Positions 17,092 through 25,637 of a stretch of 57,385 bases of DNA are shown piece after piece (within the stretch, counting starts at the first letter, position 1; each line of letters opens with the position of its first letter). The translations under genes and the position numbers were made by a program. The stretch comes from Alcanivorax nanhaiticus (GTDB lineage Bacteria > Pseudomonadota > Gammaproteobacteria > Pseudomonadales > Alcanivoracaceae), in contig NZ_ARXV01000021.1 in assembly GCF_000756665.1 (NCBI RefSeq), forward strand, positions 1 through 57,385. Reading direction: 5' to 3'. The notes beneath the pieces were generated by a model, which was given only the letters and a program-made list of their open reading frames with translations, was not told the origin of the DNA and did no database searches.

Positions 17092-17864
17092 CACAGCAAC
17101 AGTTCGCCTTTCAGATAGCAACGGGCCTCACCACTGAGGCTTACCCGGTCGCCGTTAAGGGCACAGAATAGTTCACCACCACGAGCAGAGAGCTGGCGTG
17201 CATGAAGCGTGGACTTGCCCAGTTGCTCGGCCCAGAAAGGCACCAGGGTGCAATGGGCGGAACCGGTTACCGGGTCTTCCGGAACCCCTTTGGCTGGCGC
17301 AAAGAAACGGCTGACAAAATCGCAGTCATCACCGCGAGCAGTGATCATGACTGCGAAGGTATCCAGTTGGGCGATGGCTTGAAGGTCTGGCTGAAAGTGT
17401 CTGACCTGCTCGGCGTTATCGAGTACCACCAGAGTGTCACGGGATTGCAGGGCCGTACGGATCGTCACGCCGAGGGCGGCCTCCAGTGGCTGCAGATCCA
17501 CAATGGGGTTGCCTGGTCGAGCGGGGAAATCCAGGGTCAGACGGCTGCCTTCACGGCTGACAAAGAGCGGCCCGGACGCAGAGTTGAAACGCACCCGCTC
17601 ACCGGGAAACCCTAGCGCATTAAACACTACCCAGGCGGCGGCGAGCGTGGCATGACCGCACAGATCCACTTCCACGGTGGGGGTAAACCAGCGCAGGGCA
17701 TAACCTTGCTCATCGGGCACGATGAAAGCGGTTTCAGAGAGATTGTTTTCCAGCGCGATATTTTGCAGCAGGCTATCGTCCAGCCAGCAATCCAGTGGCA
17801 CGACGGCGGCCGGATTGCCGCCAAACAGGGCAGAGGTAAAGGCATCCACCTGATAAAGCTTCAT
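17091..17864 (-). CDS. PhzF-family isomerase-like protein
   Basis: 257 residues with the diaminopimelate-epimerase-like fold of PhzF: opening MKLYQVDAFTSALFGGNPAAV, the general acid/base Glu44 in NLSETAFIV, DLCGHATLAAAWV and DPVTGSAHCTL. PhzF itself isomerises a dihydroanthranilate in phenazine synthesis, but most relatives have unknown substrates and no phenazine genes are here. A strong AAGGAG site precedes the ATG. Its stop overlaps the selD start, and it stands between a selenate-type transporter and selD, so a role in selenium metabolism is possible but unproven. Confidence 0.88.
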   Translation of the reverse strand: MKLYQVDAFTSALFGGNPAAVVPLDCWLDDSLLQNIALENNLSETAFIVPDEQGYALRWFTPTVEVDLCGHATLAAAWVVFNALGFPGERVRFNSASGPLFVSREGSRLTLDFPARPGNPIVDLQPLEAALGVTIRTALQSRDTLVVLDNAEQVRHFQPDLQAIAQLDTFAVMITARGDDCDFVSRFFAPAKGVPEDPVTGSAHCTLVPFWAEQLGKSTLHARQLSARGGELFCALNGDRVSLSGEARCYLKGELLL

Positions 17865-17974
17865 GATGCTCCTTGCGTTGCTGCTGAAATCGTCAAACCG
17901 GAATGAATCAAGCGTCTACAGGATAAAGGCCAGGGGGGAATGCTCCAACTTTTCGGGGGGCGATGTCGCGCGCG

Positions 17975-19462
17975 TTATCCCACTCCGTGGCCGGGCTTCA
18001 AGCGTAGCCGTTTGCGAATACCCCGTGACAGGGCATCCACAAGCAGGTTCAGCATCACGGTAGCCACAATCAGCACCAGGGTTCGGTCAAAACGAAACTC
18101 TGCCACGCTGGAGTCAATGTAGAACCCCAGGGTATGAATGCCAAGGATACCCAGCACGGCGGTTTCCCGCATGATGACTTCCCAGCGATAGAGCAGGAAT
18201 GCCAGCAAATTGGGGCTGATGCGGGGCAGTACTTCCCAGGCGTAGCGGTTGAGTCCGTTGGGTGCATCCGCTCGCAGGCTCAGGCTTTCGCTAAAGCGTC
18301 CGGTAAGGTGCGCAACAATAGCGCCGGTGTGCAGGGCCAGCGCCAGGATGCCGGGCAGCATGGAGGGTCCGAGCAGAATCAGAAAAAAGAAAGCGAGGAA
18401 AAATTCTGGTGTGGTGCGCAGTACGACCAGCAGGCCATGGCCACCAAAACGAGAAACACGATTGCCAAACAGCGGCGATATCAGTGGAAACAGCAATAGG
18501 GAAAGTACTGCTGTGACCAGCAAAGCGCCCATGCCAAGGACCAGGGTTTGCCAGAGTCCCGGCCAAAGCTGTTGTTGCCATAGCGTGCTTAGCCAGCTGA
18601 TCAGTTCGCTGATACCGCCTCCCTGGCGTAGTGGTGCGGGCACCAGATCTTCCGTGACAAAGCGGATCAGTATGGCCGGTTTAATATTGATTACCGGCGG
18701 TGCCCAGGCCAGAGCGGCAATCAAATACACCGGGATCAAGGCGGGGCGCAGCCACCAGCGCAGGGTGAAGATGATCAGGAAAAACAGATACAACAGGGCT
18801 GCGCCCTGATCGTAATGGCCTTCGCGGAAAGCGGTTTCCAAATGAAAGCCGAGGGTAGGCAAGCCGATAAAACCGAGGATAGCGGAGGCGCGGATGGCAC
18901 ACTCCAGCCGATAGCCGCCGTAAGCCTTGAACGCCTGCCAGACCAGCGGCAGGCGCGCATAGAAAAAGACGCTCAGCGCTTTACTGCGGGAAGGCAAGGC
19001 GGCGGCTGGAGCCGGGTTGGCTTCTTCCAGAAATTCGCCGAACACTTTGGCAAAAATTCCGCTGTAGGGAATGGCGATGGCGAGTACGGCAGTGACCGTG
19101 CTCAGTCCGGTGAGCTGCAGCAGCAACAAGCCCCAAAACAATTCGTGTACGGCGCGCAGACTAGCCGCCACAGTGCGCACTGCACGCCATTGCCAGCACA
19201 CTGCCATGCAGAAGCCGGCCAGGGCTCCCAGTGCGGTACCTTGCCAGGCGAAGGCCAGGGTGTTGGCAACGGCCCGCCAGAGAAATTCTGTTGAGGAAAA
19301 ATCCGGGCTTAAAAAGCCTTGGGCCATGCGTAGCAGTTCATGGCCGGGGGAGACTTCCGAGATGCCCAGATCGGCCAGACACAGTGCCAGTAACCCCGCC
19401 AGTGCCAGCAGGCCGCTGGTACGCCGCCAGCCACTGGCCGTGGTGTTCAGGGAGGGTGTCAT
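17975..19462 (-). CDS. ABC transporter permease, two fused PhnE-like halves
   Basis: 495 residues made of two similar permease domains, each about 240 residues. Each half ends with a related segment (RLECAIRASAILGFIGLPTLGF and VIMRETAVLGILGIHTLGFY) next to the EAA-type coupling loop. Most phosphonate-type importers use two copies of a single-domain permease; here the gene is duplicated and fused, so one chain could form the pore. The ATG overlaps the ATPase stop by four bases (ATGA). With its neighbours it should form an inner-membrane importer; selenate or selenite is the inferred cargo. Confidence 0.85.
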   Translation of the reverse strand: MTPSLNTTASGWRRTSGLLALAGLLALCLADLGISEVSPGHELLRMAQGFLSPDFSSTEFLWRAVANTLAFAWQGTALGALAGFCMAVCWQWRAVRTVAASLRAVHELFWGLLLLQLTGLSTVTAVLAIAIPYSGIFAKVFGEFLEEANPAPAAALPSRSKALSVFFYARLPLVWQAFKAYGGYRLECAIRASAILGFIGLPTLGFHLETAFREGHYDQGAALLYLFFLIIFTLRWWLRPALIPVYLIAALAWAPPVINIKPAILIRFVTEDLVPAPLRQGGGISELISWLSTLWQQQLWPGLWQTLVLGMGALLVTAVLSLLLFPLISPLFGNRVSRFGGHGLLVVLRTTPEFFLAFFFLILLGPSMLPGILALALHTGAIVAHLTGRFSESLSLRADAPNGLNRYAWEVLPRISPNLLAFLLYRWEVIMRETAVLGILGIHTLGFYIDSSVAEFRFDRTLVLIVATVMLNLLVDALSRGIRKRLRLKPGHGVG

Positions 19463-20106
19463 TGGTAGAGCGCGTCCAGATCCGCCAGGCTCAGTGAATC
19501 ACAGGGCGCATCCAGAGCAATGACACCATCACGCAGACCGATAACCCGGCTACAGCATTGCAGGGCGAGGCTGCGATCATGGAGTGCGATGACAGCGGTG
19601 GGGTGGCTGCCAAGTATCTTCTTGAGCAGGGCAAGACCCTGATGCTCATCCACGCTGGAGACCGGTTCATCGGCCAGCAATACCTGACGTTGGCTGTAGA
19701 TGGCTCGTCCCAGCGCTACCCGTTGTGCCTGACCGCCAGACAGTTTGTCCACGCTGGTGAACAGTTTTTCCGCGAGCCCCAATTGGGCAGCGATCTCGCC
19801 GATAGCGCTTTTCTGATGGCGCGATGGCCAGATCAGATTGCGTAGATTGATCAGGCTGTGTTGACGATCCAGGGCACCCATGTAGATGTTATGAAATACG
19901 CTCAGCATGGGGACCAGGTCGGCATCCTGCGGACACCAGGCAACGCGATCTGCCTGCTGCTGGCGCAGGGCGGCCAGCAGGGTGGATTTGCCGGATCCAG
20001 AGGGACCCAGCAAGGCAACATGTTCACCCTTGGCGATGTGTAGCGTCAGGTTCTCAAACACGGCCTGGCCAGGGTGGCCAAGCCGTGCCTGTTCGAACTG
20101 AAACAC
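19459..20106 (-). CDS. ABC transporter ATP-binding protein, phosphonate/selenate type
   Basis: 215 residues with Walker A GPSGSGKST (about 34-42), Q-loop WCPQDADL, signature LSGGQAQR (about 122) and Walker B VLLADEP, followed by a late H-loop histidine (ALHDRS). It powers the adjacent double permease. It starts at a GTG two bases after the stop of the binding-protein gene and ends inside the permease start, so the three genes are translationally coupled. It is short for the family but has all the motifs. Confidence 0.9.
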   Translation of the reverse strand: MFQFEQARLGHPGQAVFENLTLHIAKGEHVALLGPSGSGKSTLLAALRQQQADRVAWCPQDADLVPMLSVFHNIYMGALDRQHSLINLRNLIWPSRHQKSAIGEIAAQLGLAEKLFTSVDKLSGGQAQRVALGRAIYSQRQVLLADEPVSSVDEHQGLALLKKILGSHPTAVIALHDRSLALQCCSRVIGLRDGVIALDAPCDSLSLADLDALYQ

Positions 20107-20108
20107 GG

Positions 20109-20984
20109 TCAGGGCGCGTCCAGCAGTCCGATTTCCTGGGCGGTTGCTTCGATGGGGGCGTAGTCAGCATTGCTGGCAGGAATGAATTTTTCCCGTGGGA
20201 AGGCACTCAGCAATACCGGATCTTCAATGGCCAGCAGCACTTCAGTAACACGCTGGCTGAAGCCCTCGCCAAACTTTTCGTCCAGATCGCCACGAACGGT
20301 CCAGTGATAATCCGGGTAAGTAGGAGTTTCCCAGACCACTTTTACCTTGCTGGTGTCGATCTTGCCTTCTTCCAGTTCACGCTCCCATACCTTGAAGTTC
20401 ACTGCACCGGTGGCATAGGCACCGCTTTGTACCAGGGCGATGGTACGGCTGTGATCACCGGAGAAACCGACGTTATCAAACAGGGCTTCCGGTGCCTGAT
20501 TGAACGTTTCGCGCAGATAGAATTCCGGCATCAGGCGACCAGAGGTGCTGCCCTTGGAGCCGAAGGTGAAAGAGGGCTGACTGATGAAGTCTTCAGTGAG
20601 CGTGTCCGTTGCTTCCAGGCCAGTGCTGGTATTGGCAATGAAGTAGCTCTTGAATGCGGTATCTTCTTCGCCCTGGGCGATGGCCTGGGAGCCGGGTACC
20701 AGGCGACGGGCCTGCACGCCGGACAGACCGCCAAACCATGCCATTTGTACTTCGTCGTTACGGAAAGCGGTAACCGCGGCGGCATAGGATTTCACCGGCA
20801 CATATTTCACGGGTACGCCGAGCTGTTCTTCCAGATAGAGGGCAACAACGCCAAAGCGTTTTTCCAGCTGGGACTCATCCTGGTCAGGAATGGCGGTGAA
20901 AGTGAAAGTGCCCAGATGGGGCTCTTCTGAGCAGGCAGACAGCAGCACCGCTGCCAGCAGGGTGGCAAGAATCTTGAAACGCAT
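20109..20984 (-). CDS. PhnD-like binding lipoprotein, probable selenate-type
   Basis: 291 residues with a lipobox LLSAC (Cys18), so it is tethered to the outer face of the inner membrane. The body is a PhnD-like periplasmic binding protein: FTAIPDQDESQLEKRFGVVA, PVKSYAAAVTAFRNDEVQMAWFGG and FGSKGSTSGRLMPEF. This variant (LSGVQARRLVPGSQAIAQG) matches what I recall of the family annotated as putative selenate ABC transporter binding protein, and the selD gene in the same unit supports that. A phosphonate or phosphite ligand is the alternative. CGGAG precedes the ATG. First gene of the five-gene unit. Confidence 0.8.
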   Translation of the reverse strand: MRFKILATLLAAVLLSACSEEPHLGTFTFTAIPDQDESQLEKRFGVVALYLEEQLGVPVKYVPVKSYAAAVTAFRNDEVQMAWFGGLSGVQARRLVPGSQAIAQGEEDTAFKSYFIANTSTGLEATDTLTEDFISQPSFTFGSKGSTSGRLMPEFYLRETFNQAPEALFDNVGFSGDHSRTIALVQSGAYATGAVNFKVWERELEEGKIDTSKVKVVWETPTYPDYHWTVRGDLDEKFGEGFSQRVTEVLLAIEDPVLLSAFPREKFIPASNADYAPIEATAQEIGLLDAP

Positions 20985-21202
20985 TGTCAGCTCCGTTCAA
21001 TAGGGAGGCTTACCGGGCGGGATGATGAAATAGAGCGTGTCGCGGGCCCGGCGATACGCGACAGCCGAAGTATATATAACCGGGCTACCAGGGCGCTACC
21101 GCAGGGTCTGTAGGAGATTCAGCTTGCTGAACGAATGCCTGCTTTGTTTGAAACGCCGTGATTACTGCAAGCACACAGCCACCGGGAATCCCCTTCTTTT
21201 CA

Positions 21203-21233
21203 CTCAGTGAACTCTGTGCCCTCTGTGGTAAAA
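21203..21233. repeat. CTCTGTGGT-type intergenic repeat
   Basis: CTCAGTGAACTCTGTGCCCT then CTGTGGTAAAA is almost identical to bases 35949-35979. The 292-base gap 20985-21276 holds no other recognisable gene or site apart from the presumed promoter of the selenium unit. Confidence 0.65.
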
Positions 21234-21276
21234 ACCTCTTTTGGCTTTCGCGTCAGGCTTCCAGCCTCCACCGCAA

Positions 21277-23592
21277 TCACAGATTCTGGTAGCGATTCAT
21301 ATCCAATACTCCGGCCTGGGTCGGCTCATGCTGCTCCATGTAAAGGGTCAGGGCATGGAAGTAGTCCCAGAAATGCGGGTGGGTACGCCGGATACCATAG
21401 TCATCCACCACTTGGGTGAAGTCTTCTTCATCCTCAACGGCATTCATTCTTGCCACGAAGTCATCCAGCTCGGAAAGCTTCAGGTTAAACATGAAGTTTG
21501 GATAACTGGCCAGCACGCCAGGGTAGAGGGTCAGGGTATCCAGCTCGGGCTGGTAGCGCCCATCTTCGTTAAACATGAAGGCGACGTTGCTGTGCATCCG
21601 GTTGCGGAACAGGGTATAGATTTCCTGTTCTCCTGTGTCGTTCTCTACCCGCAGCATGGTGACTTCCGGGAGAAGGCGGATAGCCGGCAGGTTGGTCATG
21701 CGTCGGGAGGCCAGCTTGCTCACGCCGCTGTCGGCCTGCTGCCGCCAGGGCTCCACCTGTTTACGAGCGCAATGCTCACTATCACAGCGATTAATTGGGT
21801 CCGGTCGTGCATTCAGGTTGGCAAAGCGGGTGATCAGTTCTGCGTTGAATTCATTCACCGGTGTGCTGGTTGTGAACGGGATGGCGGTGGGGTGCTGGGT
21901 ATCAATACTGGCATAGCTAATTTTCAGGCGGATCTTGCCGCCATCCTGGTACCAGTGATTGATCACCGGCTTGCGCAGCTCGCGAGGCAGGTAACGGAGG
22001 AAGTTCTGCTCTGCGCCATTACGGATAAGATCAAAATAAAGTCGTGTCTGGGCCTGGTGTGAAACGGAGCCGAAGACGTTGAAATTGACCACCAGGTTGT
22101 AATAGGTGCGTTCAAATAGCGGGTAGTCCATGACCCAGGTGGTGAGCGGGTAATCGCCAAGCAGTCCTTTACGTACCGAGGCGTTATCGTGATTGCGCAA
22201 AATGGTCAGCAGCGCGTTTTGGTTATGGCCTTCTCCTGCCCAGATGGACTCCCAGCCAGGGCCTGCCGGTTCTGCCTTGGCGTAAGCGGCCTGGCGAGCG
22301 CGAAGATAGTCATTTCGTTCACCGCTGTACTTCAGCCAGGCAGATCCGGCTTCCAGTAGGTCGGCATCCTTTCCGGGGAGGCCGAGTAGTGGGCTTACCT
22401 TGGCCTGATATTCCTTATCGGTAATAAACAGATCGTGTTCGGGGTCCTGAAATACGGCCCAGAACTGGTCGCGGATCACATCGGTGGCAATTTGCCCGCG
22501 GCACACGGGGCCGCGAATGAATGTCCTGACAAAGTATTCCGCATTATCCAGCATGAACTGGTAGCGGGCTTCGGCGGGAATGGCCGCGAAGGTGATAAAG
22601 GGATTGGAGCGCTCTTCATAGCTATAGCCAGGCAAGCTTTCCAGTTTCCAATCGGTAGAGAAGAACTGTTTTTTGGTGCGAGCCAGTTTGTCCGGGTTGA
22701 GGGCAAAGGTGATATGGGTTTTATGCACCAGGGTGCCTGCTACCGGTCGTAGCCGGTACCAGAAGGGGTGTGAAGGTTCATCGTTGGGGCGTACTGTTTT
22801 CACCGGCTCAATGGGTTCACCGGGCGGTGTGGTAGAGCGCTCCAGGGTAAAGAAGTGATCAGGGCGCTGGCCTTCTTCCTCGCCGAAATAGAGATGGGCG
22901 AGGTAGAGGTGCTCGTAGAGCCAGCGTGCGACTAGGGCAGAGCGGTCGTCTTGCTGGTTGAGCATCGCTTCCCAGTGTTGAATCTGCTGCTGTTCACTAC
23001 CGGACAGATTGATCGTCTCTGTTTCAATCGTCGCGCCACCCCGCATCCAGCGTTGCAGGGTGTCGAATTCCTGATCGGTCAATCCGGTTACCGCCAGCGG
23101 CATGCCTTCCATGGGATGGTCATCAGCGTAATCGGCAAATTCTTCAGGGTTAGGGCAGGTGTTCTCTCGGCTCAGGCCAAGCTGGATTTTTTCAGGGAGT
23201 TTTTCATTGGCGGCAAAGTCGTGCTCATGGCCCAGGACCAGCATCTTGTAGAGTAGCGATCCACGCATCCCGTAGGCACTGTCGAGCACAGAGTAAAACC
23301 CTTTTTCTCTCCACTGGGCGGTGGTTTGGGCATCGGTGCCAAGGCGAGTGGGAGAGATGCTCTCCTCGCGTCCGCCGTTGTAGACCGGAATCTGGCTGGC
23401 GCCGCGATCGAGCCCATCGGCGCTTTCCATCTTCAGTTGGCAGGGCGCATCGTAGCAGCCGTGGCAGGCAAGACATTTGTTATCAAAGATGGGGCGGATG
23501 TCTTTCTGATAACTGGGGCTGGCGGCCATGGCGAAGCCAGCGGTCCCCAGTAGTAGCGTGGTCAGGGTGATCCATTGTTTTGCCCGCCGCAT
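21277..23592 (-). CDS. cti: Periplasmic fatty acid cis/trans isomerase
   Basis: 771 residues. A signal peptide ends AMA (about residue 23), then a c-type heme motif CLACH (40-44), as in Cti of Pseudomonas putida. Cti is a periplasmic heme protein that converts cis-unsaturated acyl chains of membrane phospholipids to trans without shifting the bond, which quickly stiffens the membrane under solvent or heat stress. Length matches the family. The ATG at 23592 has GAGGGAG at good spacing and opens the signal peptide; the frame extends to a TTG at 23613. Cti activity is usually constitutive and limited by access to substrate. Single gene. Confidence 0.9.
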   Translation of the reverse strand: MRRAKQWITLTTLLLGTAGFAMAASPSYQKDIRPIFDNKCLACHGCYDAPCQLKMESADGLDRGASQIPVYNGGREESISPTRLGTDAQTTAQWREKGFYSVLDSAYGMRGSLLYKMLVLGHEHDFAANEKLPEKIQLGLSRENTCPNPEEFADYADDHPMEGMPLAVTGLTDQEFDTLQRWMRGGATIETETINLSGSEQQQIQHWEAMLNQQDDRSALVARWLYEHLYLAHLYFGEEEGQRPDHFFTLERSTTPPGEPIEPVKTVRPNDEPSHPFWYRLRPVAGTLVHKTHITFALNPDKLARTKKQFFSTDWKLESLPGYSYEERSNPFITFAAIPAEARYQFMLDNAEYFVRTFIRGPVCRGQIATDVIRDQFWAVFQDPEHDLFITDKEYQAKVSPLLGLPGKDADLLEAGSAWLKYSGERNDYLRARQAAYAKAEPAGPGWESIWAGEGHNQNALLTILRNHDNASVRKGLLGDYPLTTWVMDYPLFERTYYNLVVNFNVFGSVSHQAQTRLYFDLIRNGAEQNFLRYLPRELRKPVINHWYQDGGKIRLKISYASIDTQHPTAIPFTTSTPVNEFNAELITRFANLNARPDPINRCDSEHCARKQVEPWRQQADSGVSKLASRRMTNLPAIRLLPEVTMLRVENDTGEQEIYTLFRNRMHSNVAFMFNEDGRYQPELDTLTLYPGVLASYPNFMFNLKLSELDDFVARMNAVEDEEDFTQVVDDYGIRRTHPHFWDYFHALTLYMEQHEPTQAGVLDMNRYQNL

Positions 23593-23750
23593 CCGTTGCT
23601 CCCTCTTGATCAATGTCCGATGAGTTTAGCGGCGAGAGCCAGGAGTGGCTATGGGCGGAGGCCGGGCTCTCGAAAAACGAGGTAAAACTGCGGGCAGTCA
23701 TCTTTCTGAAACAGGTTGGGGGGGGGCAGTTTATTGCCGAACGCCGACAC

Positions 23751-24218
23751 TCAAAACATCGGCATCATGGCTGCGGCCCAGCCGATCAGCATGGCCAGTA
23801 CCGCACCTGCGGTAAGTTGTGTGCGCAACTGGCCGTACCATTTGGGCAGTTCGTCATTGAACAGCATCTGCTCGGTTCCCCACAGAAACATCAACCCGGC
23901 GGAAAGCATAGGGATGGAAAGCTCTTTGGGTAACAACAGCCCTGCCCAGCCAATGAAGGCAGCCAGCACCCCAAACAGTTGGGTGGGGAACTGGTTGGAC
24001 TGGTTGAATTGATTCAGTACGCGGCCCCAGTGAATCGCCCCTGCAAAGGTGAGGGAAATGGCGGCGTACCCCACCAGGCCTGTCAGGGCTATCTCCCTCC
24101 AGGCTTCAGCCCATGCCAATGTCGCCATGACATACATCGGGGCCAGACTGGCTAGCGTCAGGGTACGGGTGCGACGGATGTTGTCGGCTCGAGATTTGGA
24201 CACGGTCATTCCCTTCAC
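23751..24218 (-). CDS. DUF3429 inner-membrane protein
   Basis: 155 residues with about five hydrophobic segments and the family stretch YAAISLTFAGAIHWG followed by WAGLLLPKEL. DUF3429 proteins are small polytopic inner-membrane proteins without a known function. The start is a GTG at 24218 (or ATG at 24209); neither has a convincing ribosome site. It stands alone between cti and the DUF1643 gene. Confidence 0.8.
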   Translation of the reverse strand: MKGMTVSKSRADNIRRTRTLTLASLAPMYVMATLAWAEAWREIALTGLVGYAAISLTFAGAIHWGRVLNQFNQSNQFPTQLFGVLAAFIGWAGLLLPKELSIPMLSAGLMFLWGTEQMLFNDELPKWYGQLRTQLTAGAVLAMLIGWAAAMMPMF

Positions 24219-24261
24219 TGGTCACTGCTTCCATTATCCGGCGGATGAGTGAAGGTTGGGA

Positions 24262-24284
24262 CAAGGTGTTATTCAGGGGCTCCC
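24262..24284. repeat. Orphan arm resembling the end of structured element copy A
   Basis: CAAGGTGTTATTCAGGGGCT at 24262 matches the right arm of copy A (CAAGGAGTTATTCAGAGGCT) at 18 of 20 bases, but no core or left arm is present. It sits just before the 3' end of the DUF1643 gene. It may be a solo remnant. Confidence 0.4.
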
Positions 24285-24295
24285 AGGGTTCCCGG

Positions 24296-24796
24296 TCAGG
24301 CCGGCGGATATCCATCCCAGGGTTGAGCCGTCAGGTGCTTGGGAAGATACAGCGGGTGGGCAGGGTCGCCGGAGGCATTGACTCTGATGGCATGCAGGTT
24401 CTGCAATCGACCTGCTACGCGATGGGCCTGGTTCATGTGATGACCGAGATTGCCCCAGGCCGCCACGACCAGTTCTGCCTGGCGAGCCAGTTTGCCTAGC
24501 CACAGGTCATTTTTCGGACCCACAGGATCTGCCGCCGCGAACAGGTCTTTCGGGTAGGTGGCACGGTAGGCGAACAGGTTGGCTACACACAGGCCGGAAT
24601 ACCCCCAATCCCGGGCAAACCCCATGCAGCGGCGAATGGTTGGGTCGTCCTGTTGATGATCGGCGGTGGAGGGGTTAAGACCAATGAGCAGCATGAAGTC
24701 ATCGCCGTCTGCCCACTGACGCCAGAGCGCGTAACGGTATTGTTTGCAGCGGGAAAAATTGGCGGCGCGTTTCAGCTTATCGTTGGTCTTGGTCAT
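24296..24796 (-). CDS. DUF1643 protein
   Basis: 166 residues matching DUF1643: MLLIGLNPSTADHQQDDPTIRRCMGFARDWGY, LCVANLFAYRAT and late LYLPKHLTAQPW. The family is widespread, small and soluble, and often found on mobile DNA; no biochemical role is established. The ATG lies in a divergent spacer of 72 bases shared with the nitroreductase. Codon use does not look different from its neighbours. Confidence 0.85.
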   Translation of the reverse strand: MTKTNDKLKRAANFSRCKQYRYALWRQWADGDDFMLLIGLNPSTADHQQDDPTIRRCMGFARDWGYSGLCVANLFAYRATYPKDLFAAADPVGPKNDLWLGKLARQAELVVAAWGNLGHHMNQAHRVAGRLQNLHAIRVNASGDPAHPLYLPKHLTAQPWDGYPPA

Positions 24797-24868
24797 GGCC
24801 AGCTATTGTAGGGATTTGGCATAGTCATTTCATCGATAGTGTTTCCTCTGTCATTGGTGGAGTGCTCC

Positions 24869-25603
24869 ATGGAATTCAAGGACGCGATGGCTCAGCGCCA
24901 CAGTGTGCGAGCCTTTTCTGACAAGCCGGTAAGTGATGAGCTGCTTGATGCATTGCTGACGACTGCTAGCACATCTCCGAGCTGGTCCAACACCCAGCCT
25001 TATATGATCGCCATTGCCAAAGGGGCGGTGCTGGAAGAGTTGCGTGAGACGCTACCGCCCAAGTTTGATGAGCTGGTATCGCTGGCGCGCGGGTCAAAGA
25101 TCAGGCAGATCAAGGCCAAGCTGACCAATAACGGCGTGCCAGATGGTGATTTTCAGCCGGTCACAAACTACCCGAAAGATTTGCAGCCGCGCCGCAATGC
25201 CACCGGCCATCAATTGTATGAATTGTTGGGGATTGAGCGTGGAGACAAGGCGGGTCGCCACCAGCAAATGCGAGAAAACTTCCGCTTCTTCAACGCTCCG
25301 GTGGCGCTGTTTATCTTTGTTCATGAGGGGTTGGATGTTTACAGCCCGCTGGATGCGGGAATCTTTCTACAGAGTTTGATGCTGGCGGCCACAGATGCCG
25401 GGCTTGGGACTTGTGCTCAGGGGGCGCTGGCACTCTGGCGCTCGCCTTTGGAGAAGCATTTCGACATACCCACACACTACAAGTTGTTGTGTGGCCTGTC
25501 GTTAGGCTACGAGGCCGACGAGGCCATCAACCGGTTCAAGCCCAAGCGCGCACCGCTGGATGAGTTGCTGGTGCCGGTAAAGGCACCAGGGAACGCGGTA
25601 TAA
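24869..25603 (+). CDS. Nitroreductase-family FMN oxidoreductase
   Basis: 244 residues. The N-terminus RHSVRAFSDKPVSDELLDAL and TASTSPSWSNTQPY are the FMN-binding start of the nitroreductase fold; AATDAGLGTCAQGALALW is the conserved core and GYEADEAINRFKPKR the usual end. Such enzymes are dimeric FMN proteins that reduce nitroaromatics, quinones or enones with NAD(P)H. The ATG at 24869 has GGTGGAG upstream; the frame opens earlier at 24839 but that start has no ribosome site. Physiological substrate unknown. Confidence 0.88.
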   Translation: MEFKDAMAQRHSVRAFSDKPVSDELLDALLTTASTSPSWSNTQPYMIAIAKGAVLEELRETLPPKFDELVSLARGSKIRQIKAKLTNNGVPDGDFQPVTNYPKDLQPRRNATGHQLYELLGIERGDKAGRHQQMRENFRFFNAPVALFIFVHEGLDVYSPLDAGIFLQSLMLAATDAGLGTCAQGALALWRSPLEKHFDIPTHYKLLCGLSLGYEADEAINRFKPKRAPLDELLVPVKAPGNAV

Positions 25604-25637
25604 ACGAGTGCCCCGGCGGTGGGGGCTGCATTGCATG

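Noticed and set aside
14917..17121. Selenocysteine codon in SelD
   Set aside because: The catalytic residue is an ordinary TGC cysteine codon and no in-frame TGA interrupts the gene.
17091..17864. Phenazine biosynthesis
   Set aside because: Only a PhzF-like protein is present; no other phz gene is in the window and the family has many unrelated members.
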